Assembly (NCBI RefSeq): GCF_013205025.1
Contig: NZ_JABMLE010000001.1
Coordinates: forward strand, 186,001-250,000
Direction: 5' to 3'
Source: Rathayibacter sp. VKM Ac-2857
GTDB lineage: Bacteria; Actinomycetota; Actinomycetes; Actinomycetales; Microbacteriaceae
Length of the DNA stretch: 64,000 nucleotides
The notes under the pieces: generated by a model
What the model was told of the DNA's origin: nothing
What the model saw: only the letters and a program-made list of their open reading frames with translations
Database searches by the model: none
Position numbers and translations under genes: made by a program
In this document: positions 1-11,271 of the stretch, piece after piece
Layout: the number at the start of each line of letters is the position of its first letter
How positions within the stretch are numbered: the stretch's first letter is position 1

Positions 1-1860
1 GCCGTCGAGGATCGACAGGTTCAGCGAGCCGTTCAGCGCCGCCTTCATCCCGGAGGTGCCGCAGGCCTCGAGCGGACGCAGCGGGTTGTTCAGCCAGACG
101 TCGGTGCCCGGGTAGAGCAACTGGGCCATCGCGATGTCGTAGTCGGGCAGGAAGACCATGCGCCGGCGCACGTCCGGCTCCTGCGCGAAGCGGACCAGCT
201 TCTGGATCAGCCGCTTCCCCTCCTCGTCAGCCGGGTGCGACTTGCCGGCGATGACGATCTGGATCGGGTGCTCGGGGTGGGTCAGCAGCGCGCGCAGCCG
301 CTCCGGGTCGTGCAGCATCAGCGTCAGCCGCTTGTAGGTGGGCACCCGCCGGGCGAAGCCGATGGTGAGCACGTCCGGGTCGAGCAGCTCGTCCAGCCAG
401 GCCGGAGTGAGGCCGCCCGGGTTCTGCTCGCGCCAGGAGCGCGCGGCGCGGGTTCGGGCGTCGCGCACCAGCTGCTCGCGCATCGACCGCCGCGCCTGCC
501 AGAGCTCGCCGTCGCTGAGGGCGCCCGAGGCCCAGTCGGCGCGGGTGGTGTCGTCGGTGCCGAGCCGGTCGCGGGCGAGGCCGCGGAGGATCGGATCGGT
601 CCAGGTCGCCGCGTGCACGCCGTTGGTGACCGAGCCGATCGGCACCTCCGCCGTGTCGAAGCCCGGCCAGAGGCTGGAGAACATCGAGCGGCTCACCTCG
701 CCGTGCAGCTTCGAGACGCCGTTGGAGCGCTGCGCCAGGCGGAGCCCCATGAACGCCATGTTGAAGACGTCGCTCGCGCCGCCCGTGGTCGACTCGGAGC
801 CCAGCGCCAGGACGTCCTCGATCTGGACGCCCGGCAGCAGCTCGGTGGTGAAGTACTGCTCGATCATCCCGCGGTCGAAGCGGTCGATGCCCGCCGGCAC
901 GGGCGTGTGCGTCGTGAAGACGGTGCTCGCGCGGACGACCTGCAGCGCCTGGTCGAAGTCGAGGCCCGAGCCGATCAGGCCGGAGATGCGCTCGAGACCC
1001 TGGAAGCCCGCGTGCCCCTCGTTGGTGTGGAACACCTCCGGCAGCGGAGTGCCCGAGACCTCGGCCCACAGCTCGAGGGCGCGCACGCCGCCGATGCCCA
1101 GCAGCATCTCCTGCAGGAGGCGGTGCTCGCCGCCGCCGCCGTAGAGCCGGTCGGTGACCGTGCGCAGGGCGTCCTCGTTCTCGCGGACGTCCGTGTCGAG
1201 CAGCAGCAGCGTCACCCGGCCCACCTCGGCCCGCCAGACCCGCGCGTAGAGCGCGCGCCCGTCGGGCAGGGCCAGCACGATCCGCGCCGCGGAGCCGTCG
1301 GCCATCCGCACGATCCGCAGCGGCAGGCCGTCGGGGTCGAGCGAGGGGTAGGACTCGAGCTGCCAGCCGTCGGCCGAGAGCCCCTGGGCGAAGTAGCCCG
1401 AGCGGTAGAAGAGGCCGACGCCGGTCAGCGGGACGCCGAGGTCCGAGGAGGCCTTGAGGTGGTCGCCCGCGAGGATGCCCAGGCCGCCGGAGTACTGCGG
1501 GAGCGCGGCGGCGATGCCGAACTCGGGTGAGAAGTAGGCGATCGAGCGCGGCGCCGACTCCGGCAGCGACTGGTACCAGCGCGGCTCGGTGCGGTAGCGC
1601 TCGAGATCGTCGCGGAGGCGCCAGGCGTCGTCGACGAAGCCCTGGTCGCGGGCGAGCTCGGCGAGGCGCTCGGGCGCGATCGCGCCGAGGAGGGCGGTCG
1701 GGTCTCCGGTGCCGCGCTGCCACAGCTCGGGATCCGCCCGCTCGAACAGGCGGCGGGTCGGCTCGTGCCAGGCCCAGCGCAGGTTGCCCGCCAGCTCGCC
1801 GAGCGCGGACAGCTCGGGCGGCAGGACCGATCGGACGGTGAAGCGGCGGATGGCCTTCAC
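1..1860 (-). CDS. glgP: Alpha-glucan (glycogen/maltodextrin) phosphorylase, 3' part cut by window edge
   Basis: GT35 phosphorylase that removes glucose-1-phosphate from alpha-1,4-glucan, using pyridoxal phosphate. I translated 620 codons; the C-terminus lies outside the window. The start is GTG at 1860, preceded by a GAGGAG ribosome site five bases upstream. Visible landmarks are GGLGILAGDHLK near residue 145, HTNEGHAGF, and at the window edge EACGTSGMK, the family signature whose lysine (codon at 45-43) carries the cofactor. The short N-terminus and DUF3417-like start are those of the actinobacterial form rather than the muscle form. It is divergent from glgE-glgB, so synthesis and breakdown of glucan are encoded side by side. 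A possible -10 (TACAGT, complement 1963-1968) has no convincing -35. Confidence 0.95.
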   Translation of the reverse strand, partial: MKAIRRFTVRSVLPPELSALGELAGNLRWAWHEPTRRLFERADPELWQRGTGDPTALLGAIAPERLAELARDQGFVDDAWRLRDDLERYRTEPRWYQSLPESAPRSIAYFSPEFGIAAALPQYSGGLGILAGDHLKASSDLGVPLTGVGLFYRSGYFAQGLSADGWQLESYPSLDPDGLPLRIVRMADGSAARIVLALPDGRALYARVWRAEVGRVTLLLLDTDVRENEDALRTVTDRLYGGGGEHRLLQEMLLGIGGVRALELWAEVSGTPLPEVFHTNEGHAGFQGLERISGLIGSGLDFDQALQVVRASTVFTTHTPVPAGIDRFDRGMIEQYFTTELLPGVQIEDVLALGSESTTGGASDVFNMAFMGLRLAQRSNGVSKLHGEVSRSMFSSLWPGFDTAEVPIGSVTNGVHAATWTDPILRGLARDRLGTDDTTRADWASGALSDGELWQARRSMREQLVRDARTRAARSWREQNPGGLTPAWLDELLDPDVLTIGFARRVPTYKRLTLMLHDPERLRALLTHPEHPIQIVIAGKSHPADEEGKRLIQKLVRFAQEPDVRRRMVFLPDYDIAMAQLLYPGTDVWLNNPLRPLEACGTSGMKAALNGSLNLSILDG

Positions 1861-2041
1861 GGCACTCCTCGACTCTCTGCCGATACGACGACCGGCTGAT
1901 TCCGGCGACTGCGGACCCCGGTGAGCACCCCCTGCGGACGGCCGGGGCGGTCGCGCTCGCACACTGTAGCGGAGTGCCCGCGACCGCCGTCGACCGTGGC
2001 GCGGGCCCTTTTGCACAGCGGCGCGGGGCTCCGCAACCGGC

Positions 2042-2077
2042 GTGCCAAAGGCACCGCCGGTCGCTACTGTCGTGACG
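2042..2077 (+). promoter_or_regulatory. Leaderless promoter of glgE-glgB
   Basis: -35 GTGCCA (2042-2047), 17-nt spacer, -10 TACTGT (2065-2070), then six bases to the GTG at 2077. The predicted transcription start therefore falls on the start codon. There is no Shine-Dalgarno sequence upstream of this GTG, which agrees with a leaderless message. Confidence 0.6.
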
Positions 2078-4328
2078 TGGCTCAGACACCTTTCGGCAAG
2101 GCTTCGCACGGCAAGGACGCACGACGAGCGGCTCGGGGAGGTGCGGCCCGGGAGGAGACTCCCGCCGCGCAGACTCCTCCGTCGCCGGAGGCGGCGGCAC
2201 AGGATGCGCAGCGCACTGCACCGGCTCCGGCCGTGCAGGCGCAGGCGCCCGTGGCACCGGGGACGGCCGCCGCGGCGCCGGCTCCCGAGGCCGCGGCGGA
2301 GACCGCGGAGCAGTCCCCTCCGACCGGCTCCGGCTACCGGGTGCGCGCCGAGCGGATCCCGATCATCGACCCGCAGCCGCGGCTCGAGGACGACCGGTGG
2401 CCCGCCAAGGCCTTCGTCGGCGAGGTCGTCCCGTTCGCGGCGACCGCGTTCCGCGAGGGGCACGACCTGATCGGCGTCGACCTGCTGCTCACCTCCCCCG
2501 CCGGCACCGAGTCGGAGCACCGGATGGCGCTGATCGCCACCGGCACCGACCGCTACGGGCGGCTCGTCCTCCTCGACCACGAGGGCGACTGGAGCTACCG
2601 CGTCCGCGCCTTCGCCGACGACTGGGCGACCTGGCTGCACACCGCCGAGGTCAAGATCCCGGCCGGCCTCGACATCGCCGTCACCTTCGCGATCGGCGAG
2701 AGCCTCCTCCGCACCGCGGCCGGCGACGACGCCCGCTCGGAGGCCGAGCGCTCCCTCCTCTCCGACGCGGCCTCCACGGTCGCCGACTCCTCGCTTCCGC
2801 CCGAGGCCCGCCTCGCGGCGGCCGAGGACCCCGCCGTCCACGGCGCGTTCACCGCACGCCCGGTCATGAGCCTCGCGAGCGTCTCGGAGCCGCGCACCGT
2901 GCACGTCGAGCGCACCCGCGCCGGCGTCGGCGCCTGGTACGAGTTCTTCCCCCGCTCCGAGGGCGCCGTGCGCCACGAGGACGGCACCGTCACCTCCGGC
3001 TCCTTCCGCACCGCGATCGACCGTCTCCCGGCCGTCGCCGCGATGGGCTTCGACGTGCTCTACCTCCCGCCGATCCACCCGATCGGCCGGAACTTCCGCA
3101 AGGGACCGAACAACACGCTGGACGCCGGCCCGGACGACCCCGGCTCGCCGTGGGCGATCGGCGCCCCCGAGGGCGGGCACGACGCGATCCACCCGGACCT
3201 CGGCACGGTCGAGGACTTCACCGCGTTCCACGACGCGGTCACCGCCGCGGGCCTCGAGCTCGCGCTCGACTTCGCGCTGCAGGCCTCGCCCGACCACCCC
3301 TGGGTGACCAGCCACCCCGAGTGGTTCACGACGCTCCCCGACGGCTCGATCGCCTACGCCGAGAACCCGCCGAAGAAGTACCAGGACATCTATCCGATCA
3401 ACTTCGACAACGACCCCGAGGGCATCCGCCAGGAGGCGCTGCGCGTCCTGCGGTACTGGATCTCGCTCGGCGTGAAGATCTTCCGCGTCGACAACCCGCA
3501 CACCAAGCCGCTCGACTTCTGGGAGTGGATCATCCACGAGGTCAACGCCGAGAACCCCGAGGTCGTCTTCCTCGCGGAGGCGTTCACCCGCCCGGCGATC
3601 ATGCGGGCGCTCGGCAAGGTCGGCTTCCAGCAGTCGTACTCGTACTTCACCTGGCGCAACACCAAGGAGGAGCTCGAGGAGTTCTTCACGAGCATCTCGC
3701 ACGAGACGGCCGACTACATGCGGCCGAACCTCTTCGTGAACACACCGGACATCCTCACCGAGTACCTCCAGTACGGCGGCCGCTCGGCCTACAAGGTCCG
3801 CGCCGCGCTCGCCGCGACGGCTTCGCCGCTCTGGGGCGTCTACGCCGGCTACGAGCTGATCGAGAACGTCGCGCGCCCGGGCGCCGAGGAGAACATCGAC
3901 AACGAGAAGTTCGAGTACAAGACGCGCGACTGGGCCGCGGCCGACGCCGCCGGCACCACGATCGCCCCGTACATCACCCGGCTCAACGAGATCCGCCGGG
4001 CGCACCCCGCGCTCGCGCAGCGGCGCAACCTGCAGGTGCACGGCAGCGACGACGACGCGATCCTCGTCTACTCCAAGCACCTGGACCGCGCGTTCACCGG
4101 CACCGGATCGGACGACACCCTCCTGGTCGTCGTCAACACCGACCCGCACTCGGCGCGCGAGACCACGGTGCACATCGACCTGCCGGCCCTCGGCCTGGAC
4201 TGGAGCGCGACCTACGAGGTCGAGGACCTGATCACCGGTGCCGTCTGGACCTGGGGCAGCGACAACTACGTGCGGCTCGACTCCTTCGTCGAGCCCGTGC
4301 ACATCCTGAGCGTGAAGGCGGACGGACG

Positions 4329-4332
<4 letters not shown>
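2077..4332 (+). CDS. glgE: Alpha-1,4-glucan:maltose-1-phosphate maltosyltransferase
   Basis: GH13 subfamily 3 enzyme that transfers maltosyl units from maltose-1-phosphate onto alpha-1,4-glucan, the polymerising step of the GlgE pathway. The frame is open from 1921, but I choose GTG at 2077 (751 aa) because it sits exactly six bases after a good -10 box. Residues 1-85 are a low-complexity Ala/Pro/Glu extension. The N-terminal GlgE domain follows, then the catalytic barrel with [17 protein letters not shown], the nucleophile Asp472 in [10 protein letters not shown] and the acid Glu501 in FLAEAF. The [15 protein letters not shown] stretch is also typical of GlgE. The stop overlaps the glgB start (ATGA), so translation of the two is coupled. 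TreS and maltokinase are not in the window. Confidence 0.95.
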
Positions 4333-6860
<2,528 letters not shown>

Positions 6861-6876
6861 CCGCAGCCCGACCCGC

Positions 6877-6926
6877 ACGACGGCGGGCGGAGCGGACGCT
6901 CGCGCGTCCGACCCGCCCGTCGTCGT
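6877..6926. terminator. Strong hairpin between convergent glgB and the M91-like gene
   Basis: A 14-bp outer stem (6877-6890 with 6913-6926, one G-U pair) and an inner CGGACG/CGTCCG stem with a CTCG loop. There is no T-run, as is usual in high-GC actinobacteria. It lies between two convergent genes and could serve both. Confidence 0.7.
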
Positions 6927-6980
6927 TCACCCGGCAGCCCGCGCCCGCGTCGCCAGACCTGCCGAGCCTCGCGCAGCCAC

Positions 6981-8630
6981 TCAGTGGCGACCGTGGTGCG
7001 CCGGCGCGTGCGGCCGGGAGGGCTGAGGTCGCGTCGGCGCTCGTTCCTGCGAGGGGGCCGCCGGCGGAGCCTTCCCGGCGCTCGACCCCTCACCGGCGAC
7101 CGGTGGCTTCGCGGCCTCCGGAGCGACGGCCGATGGCTTCGCGGCCTCCGGAGCCACGACCGGAGCCTTCTCGGCCTCCGGAGCGACGACCGGTGGCTTC
7201 TCGGCCTCCGGAGCGACGCCTGCAGCCGGAACCCTGCCCGAGCTCGGTCCCTCGACGGCGACCGGAGCCTTCTCGCCCTCTGCACGGCCCGCGGCCGGAA
7301 CGGTGTTCCGGTTCTCCTCTTTCGCGGTCACCTCGCAGAGGACGCACTCCTGGGCAGAGGAGGTCGCGGCGGGAGGTCCCGCGAGGGGAACGCTCTTCCC
7401 GGCCCAAACGTCCTCGAGGGACCGCTCGAGGCGGAGGTTCGCCGACTCGAGGGGATGGAGGAGATCCTCCGTCCCGAGTGGCCCGCGCACCTCGAACACT
7501 CCGACCGAGCTGATCGCCGCGCCGGTACCGATCACTCGCCTCATCGCGGTGTACTCGCTGCGTGTGGGGAGGTTCAGTGCCGCAGCCACCCTGACCTCGG
7601 TGGGATGCTGCGTCACCAGCCGGTCGATGGCCTGCTTGCGGCGAGCCAAAGCCTCCTGCTCGTGAGGCGGAGCGTCCTTCGCAGCCCACTCATCGAAATC
7701 TGCACGGTCGAGTGCCCCCGCCAGGTAGGGATTGGCCACGCGCTCGAAGTCCGACGCCTCGAACTCCCCGTCGCTGCCCTCGCCGCCTGCGAGGCCGGCG
7801 TGCTTCACAGCCTCGAGGCCCCGAGCGCCACCGGTCGTCACCAGCTCCGAGACCCTGATCGAGAGGTCCCGCTCGGCTTCCGTCGTTCCCGGCGAGCGCA
7901 GGTCTCCGGATCGCAGCGGTGTGGCGACGACCGCCTCGGTGCTGCGGTCGATGTTCGCGCCGGCGAGGGACTGCACGGAGTGGTAGAGCTCGTGAGCGAA
8001 GACGACCGTCGGCGAGAACAGGCGGATCTCGCCCGTCCGGGAGTCGAAGTAGGACAGGGCGCGGTCGGGGTCGAAGTGCAGGACGCTGTCGGAGCCCCCG
8101 CCGCCGACGGCCTCGTCCCTGTTCAGCGCCACCGATACCCACCGGGCGGCCGGTGCGATCAGGACCCGCACGCTGGACAGGTTGCCGTCGCTGTCCAGGA
8201 ACCGATTGCCGTTCGCCTTCTTCGCCCCCAGAAGATCCGGGACGGCCTCCACGAGACTCCTCGCGGGCTCCGTCGACCGCAGCTGGTCGATCATCGACCG
8301 CACGAGCCAGTAGGTGCGCAGTCCCGCCTGCGGCGACTCCGTCTGTCCGCCGTCGCGAGGCCGGGCGGCGACCGCGATTCCGGGTGCCACCTCCCAGGAC
8401 TCGTAGACGGAGCCGGTGGTCGGATCCTTCACGAGCGTGAACGAGGACGGCCGCAGCAGGTCACCGCCGGGCATCGCCGCGGCACCGCTCGCGGTGAAGA
8501 GCGCGCTGAAGCCGACGAGCGCCGCGACGACGACGCTCGGAAGGAGCATCGCGCCACGGCTCGTGACGGAGGATCGAGAGTGGGTGGTCGCTTCGGGACG
8601 GCGTCGGATCAGGGCTGGGAGCAGAGGCAC
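6981..8630 (-). CDS. Secreted putative zinc metallopeptidase (HExxH, M91-like) with repeat tail
   Basis: 549 aa from a GTG that follows a -10 box by six bases; an alternative ATG at 8549 would give the classic signal peptide alone. A signal segment (VVVAALVGFSALF, cleavage near ASGAAA) predicts export. The core holds FAHELYHSVQ with His213, Glu214 and His217, the zinc-binding HExxH pattern; the spacing of conserved residues recalls peptidase family M91 (effector-type proteases), but I cannot confirm the family without a profile search. Two cysteines occur in ECVLCE (about residue 430). From about residue 445 the chain is a disordered Ala/Pro/Glu/Lys tail with a ten-residue tandem repeat (PEAxKxPVVA type), ending in a His-rich RPHAPAHHGRH. 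No LPxTG anchor is seen. Substrate unknown. Confidence 0.75.
   Translation of the reverse strand: MPLLPALIRRRPEATTHSRSSVTSRGAMLLPSVVVAALVGFSALFTASGAAAMPGGDLLRPSSFTLVKDPTTGSVYESWEVAPGIAVAARPRDGGQTESPQAGLRTYWLVRSMIDQLRSTEPARSLVEAVPDLLGAKKANGNRFLDSDGNLSSVRVLIAPAARWVSVALNRDEAVGGGGSDSVLHFDPDRALSYFDSRTGEIRLFSPTVVFAHELYHSVQSLAGANIDRSTEAVVATPLRSGDLRSPGTTEAERDLSIRVSELVTTGGARGLEAVKHAGLAGGEGSDGEFEASDFERVANPYLAGALDRADFDEWAAKDAPPHEQEALARRKQAIDRLVTQHPTEVRVAAALNLPTRSEYTAMRRVIGTGAAISSVGVFEVRGPLGTEDLLHPLESANLRLERSLEDVWAGKSVPLAGPPAATSSAQECVLCEVTAKEENRNTVPAAGRAEGEKAPVAVEGPSSGRVPAAGVAPEAEKPPVVAPEAEKAPVVAPEAAKPSAVAPEAAKPPVAGEGSSAGKAPPAAPSQERAPTRPQPSRPHAPAHHGRH
7105..7220 (-). repeat. 30-bp coding minisatellite, about four units
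   Basis: Units begin at 7105, 7135, 7165 and 7195 (the last partial), each holding GGCCTCCGGAGC plus a variable part. In the protein they encode the ten-residue Pro/Ala/Glu/Lys repeats of the M91-like protein's tail. The copies are nearly identical, so unit number may vary between strains. Confidence 0.85.
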
Positions 8631-8636
8631 GGCAGT

Positions 8637-8665
8637 ACAGTACTGAGCACCGGACGGGCGCTCAC
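8637..8665 (-). promoter_or_regulatory. Leaderless promoter of the M91-like protease gene
   Basis: On the minus strand: -10 TACTGT (complement 8637-8642) six bases before the GTG at 8630, and a weaker -35 GTGAGC (complement 8660-8665) at 17 nt. This is the same -10 and spacing as glgE. Confidence 0.55.
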
Positions 8666-8706
8666 GGGCGTGGCGCGGGATCGACGACCGGCCCGGCGGC
8701 CGCCCG

Positions 8707-9441
8707 TCAGGCGGACTCCGCCCGGACGACCGCAGTCCGTCGCGTGTCGATCAGGACGATGCCGCCGAGGATGACGAGCGCGAGCGAGACCGACGCGAGG
8801 GTGTCGGTGAGCCAGTGGTAGCCGAGGTAGAGGCGGGCGACGACCTGACCGGCGATCATCCCGAGCGAGAGCGCGAAGCCGCCGATCGCCCAGACCGGCG
8901 AGGAGCGGCGCGACGCGAGCAGGAAGGTCGTGATCAGGAAGAAGTCGCAGACGCCGGTGACGTGCCCGGACGGGAACGAGAAGGTGCCGTCCGCCCCGAG
9001 GAGCATGTGCTCGACGGGCGGTCGCACGCGCTGCACCAGGTGCGCGGCGAGCTGAACGCTGAGCATCCCCGTCACCATCCCGCCGGCGAGCAGGAGCGGC
9101 CGCCAGAGGTGGCGGGCGAGCGCGATCCAGAGCACCAGCATGCCGAGGATGATGATCGGCAGGAGGACCGGGCCGAACACCGTGGCCAGCGTGTCCATCA
9201 CGACGGTCCCCTCGGCGAAGCGCTTCGCTCGGAACCACTCGGAGACCGCCGGGTCGAGCACGGCCAGGCCGGTGCCCGTCGCCACCTGCACGGTCAGCGC
9301 GGCGAAGAGCACGAGCCCGACCGCGACCGACCCGCTTCCCGCGCGCATCAGCCGGCGGCGGGCGGGTGCTGACATCTCCCGCTTCTCGACGAGGAAGCGC
9401 TGGTGGAATCGGGCGCTCGGGGAGAGGGCGGCGGTGCTCAT
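8707..9441 (-). CDS. PAP2-family membrane phosphatase
   Basis: 244-aa integral membrane protein with about six hydrophobic segments. The three phosphatase motifs are visible: VQRVRPP (about 137-143), FPSGHVTG (about 155-162) and RLYLGYHWLTD (about 204-214) with the catalytic His. Family members dephosphorylate lipid phosphates such as undecaprenyl pyrophosphate or phosphatidate; which one cannot be told here. The ATG lies six bases after a TAGGGT -10 box (complement 9448-9453), so the message is probably leaderless. It stands alone, divergent from the DUF2243 gene. Confidence 0.9.
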   Translation of the reverse strand: MSTAALSPSARFHQRFLVEKREMSAPARRRLMRAGSGSVAVGLVLFAALTVQVATGTGLAVLDPAVSEWFRAKRFAEGTVVMDTLATVFGPVLLPIIILGMLVLWIALARHLWRPLLLAGGMVTGMLSVQLAAHLVQRVRPPVEHMLLGADGTFSFPSGHVTGVCDFFLITTFLLASRRSSPVWAIGGFALSLGMIAGQVVARLYLGYHWLTDTLASVSLALVILGGIVLIDTRRTAVVRAESA

Positions 9442-9447
9442 CCGCTC

Positions 9448-9453
9448 ACCCTA
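9448..9453 (-). promoter_or_regulatory. -10 box of PAP2 gene (leaderless)
   Basis: TAGGGT on the minus strand, six bases from the ATG at 9441. No clear -35 was found. Confidence 0.45.
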
Positions 9454-9595
9454 GGCGTCGGCGGGCTCGGCACCGTCCGCTGCTCATCCTTCGCGCCCGC
9501 CCTCCCCGACCGCGCCCTCGGGAGCGGCCGCCCTCGCGGACTGCCCGCTGGCAACCCCCTGGCCTCCCGTGACGCGGAGAGGAGAGGGTCGCTGC

Positions 9596-10105
9596 ATGAC
9601 TCGATCGAGCACCCCCTCCCGCCCGGAGTCGCGGGGATGGCGCGCCCTGGGCCCGCGCGCCGCCCGGAACGCCTGGTCGGGCGCGCTCTTCGGCCTCGGC
9701 CTCGCGGCGTTCGTCGACGAGACCGTGTTCCACCAGCTGCTGCACTGGCACCACTTCTTCGACCTCGGCACGCCGGAGCTCGGGCTCGTCTCGGACGGGA
9801 TCTTCCACGCCGTGGGCTGGTTCGCGGCGATCGGAGGTCTGTTCCTCTTCGCGGATCTGCGGCGGCGCGGGGCGCTGGAACCGCTGCGCTGGAGTGGAGC
9901 GGTGCTCCTCGGCGCGGGTGCGTTCCAGCTCTACGACGGCACCGTCCAGCACAAGCTGCTCGGACTGCATCAGATCCGGTACGTCCACGACCTGCTGCCC
10001 TACGACCTGGTGTGGAACACCGTCGCCGCAGTACTGATCCTCGCGGGAGTCGTGCTGCTCGTACGGGCGAGGACGGCCGCCGCGCGGAGGCGCGAGGCGT
10101 CGTGA
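9596..10105 (+). CDS. DUF2243 membrane protein
   Basis: 169 aa with four hydrophobic segments. His-rich motifs ETVFHQLLHWHHF and DGIFHAVGWF, and DGTVQHKLLGLHQIRY, are characteristic of DUF2243 and could bind metal or haem; the function is not established. I choose the ATG at 9596 because GGAGAGGAGAGGG lies just upstream, although an in-frame ATG exists at 9569. The stop overlaps the GTG of the next gene (GTGA), a CtaG-like protein. This adjacency is common and suggests a role near the respiratory oxidases. Confidence 0.85.
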   Translation: MTRSSTPSRPESRGWRALGPRAARNAWSGALFGLGLAAFVDETVFHQLLHWHHFFDLGTPELGLVSDGIFHAVGWFAAIGGLFLFADLRRRGALEPLRWSGAVLLGAGAFQLYDGTVQHKLLGLHQIRYVHDLLPYDLVWNTVAAVLILAGVVLLVRARTAAARRREAS

Positions 10106-11229
10106 TCCCGTCCGCGCTCGACGGACCGGGCCACGCCCACGGCCACGCCGTCCCCCTCGAGCCGGTCCTGCTCCTGCTCGCGGTCTCGGGCGTGCTCGCC
10201 TACGCCGGCGCCGCCGCGGTGTCCGGCCGCCGGGGCCGACCCTGGCCGGTGTACCGCGTCGTGCTGTGGACGGCGGGGATCGCCTGCGCCGCCGCGGCCG
10301 TCGTCGGACCTCTCGCCGTCGCTGCGCAGTCGAGCTTCACCTCGCACATGGCCGCCCATCTGCTCGCCGGCATGCTCGCGCCGGTGCTGCTCGTCCTCGC
10401 CGCCCCCGTCACCCTGGCCCTGCGGACGCTGAGCACGACCCCCGCCCGGCGCCTGACCCGGCTGCTGCGCAGCGCGCCCGCCCGCGTCCTCGCCCACCCG
10501 ATCACCGCGACCCTCCTCAGCGCGGGCGGGCTCCAGCTGCTGTACCGCACCCCGCTCCTCGAGACGATGCACGCGGCGCCGCTGCTGCACGTCCTCGTGC
10601 ACGCGCACCTCCTCCTCGCGGGCTGCCTCTTCACCACCGCGATCATCGGCGTCGACCCCCACCCCCATCCACCGGCTCGCGCGACGCAGGTGGTCGCGGT
10701 CGTCCTGGCGACGGCCTCGCACGCGATCCTCGCCAAGCAGCTCTACGCCCGGCCGCCCGTGTTCCTCGACGCCGCCGACGTGCGAGCAGGCGCGGAGCTG
10801 ATGTACACGGCGGGAGGCTGGCTGGAAGCGGTGGTCGTCGTCGTCTTCTGCGCGCAGTGGTACCGGGCGGCGGGGCGACGGCTCGAGCGCGACGAGGCCG
10901 GAGCGGGCCGCCGGGAGATCCGCCGCCCCGCCTCATTGTCAAGAGCGGATAACCGCCGCCCGGATCGGGGACCATCGAGGGATGGCGACCAGCGGAGCAC
11001 CCCTCGAGGGCCGGCACGTCCGATTCATCCGCTACACCCGCACCCGCGACGGCTGGACCAGCGAGACCGTGCACGGGCGCCTGGAGGGGCACACTCCGGC
11101 GACCTGGCAGCTGCGGGTCGTCGACGAACTGCGCGAGCTGGCCCGGGACGAGTGGGCGCTCTACCGCCCCTGAGGGTGAGCCCAGCGCCGCTGTCAAGAT
11201 CCTCGATCGAGGCCGCTCCGTCGGACTAG
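10102..11229 (+). CDS. Cytochrome c oxidase assembly protein, CtaG/caa3 type, with unusual C-terminal run-on
   Basis: Starts with GTG overlapping the stop of the DUF2243 gene. Residues 1-260 form the recognisable CtaG_Cox11/caa3 membrane domain: about seven hydrophobic helices with conserved histidines (HMAAHLLAGMLAP, HVLVHAHLLLAGCLF, ASHAILAKQLYA) that in this family are linked to copper delivery to cytochrome oxidase. After QWYRAAGRRLERDE the frame stays open for another ~100 residues of Arg/Pro-rich sequence without family character, running into the 10982 gene in another frame. Either the tail is real but unconserved, or the natural stop has been lost by an indel near 10,900. The functional part ends around 10,900. 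Confidence 0.8.
   Translation: MIPSALDGPGHAHGHAVPLEPVLLLLAVSGVLAYAGAAAVSGRRGRPWPVYRVVLWTAGIACAAAAVVGPLAVAAQSSFTSHMAAHLLAGMLAPVLLVLAAPVTLALRTLSTTPARRLTRLLRSAPARVLAHPITATLLSAGGLQLLYRTPLLETMHAAPLLHVLVHAHLLLAGCLFTTAIIGVDPHPHPPARATQVVAVVLATASHAILAKQLYARPPVFLDAADVRAGAELMYTAGGWLEAVVVVVFCAQWYRAAGRRLERDEAGAGRREIRRPASLSRADNRRPDRGPSRDGDQRSTPRGPARPIHPLHPHPRRLDQRDRARAPGGAHSGDLAAAGRRRTARAGPGRVGALPPLRVSPAPLSRSSIEAAPSD
10982..11173 (+). CDS. Small conserved-looking protein, 63 aa, function unknown
   Basis: Begins at ATG 10982 and is rich in charged residues (RYTRTRDGWTSETVHGRL, RVVDELRELARDEW). Composition and third-position GC look like a real soluble protein, unlike the Arg/Pro run of the overlapping CtaG frame. 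A GACCAT hexamer stands six bases before the ATG, matching the leaderless spacing seen elsewhere, but it is a weak -10. I recognise no family. It competes with the C-terminal run-on of the CtaG reading frame, and the two are unlikely both to be functional over this stretch. Confidence 0.55.
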   Translation: MATSGAPLEGRHVRFIRYTRTRDGWTSETVHGRLEGHTPATWQLRVVDELRELARDEWALYRP

Positions 11230-11271
11230 CGTCGTCCGCGCCGGACTCGTGCCAGTCGAGGAGGTCGTCCG

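Noticed and set aside
235-1530. Long plus-strand frames opposite glgP (and similar frames opposite glgB, smc, ybbN and others)
   Set aside because: They mirror GC-skewed codons of the real genes and are Arg/Ala/Gly-rich without domains or ribosome sites.
2011-2016. TTGCAC as -35 of glgE
   Set aside because: 48 nt from the -10 box, far too distant; GTGCCA at 2042 has the right spacing.
1921-2076. Upstream GTG 1921 as the glgE start
   Set aside because: The extra 52 residues are non-family-like, and the promoter at 2042-2070 would lie inside the gene.
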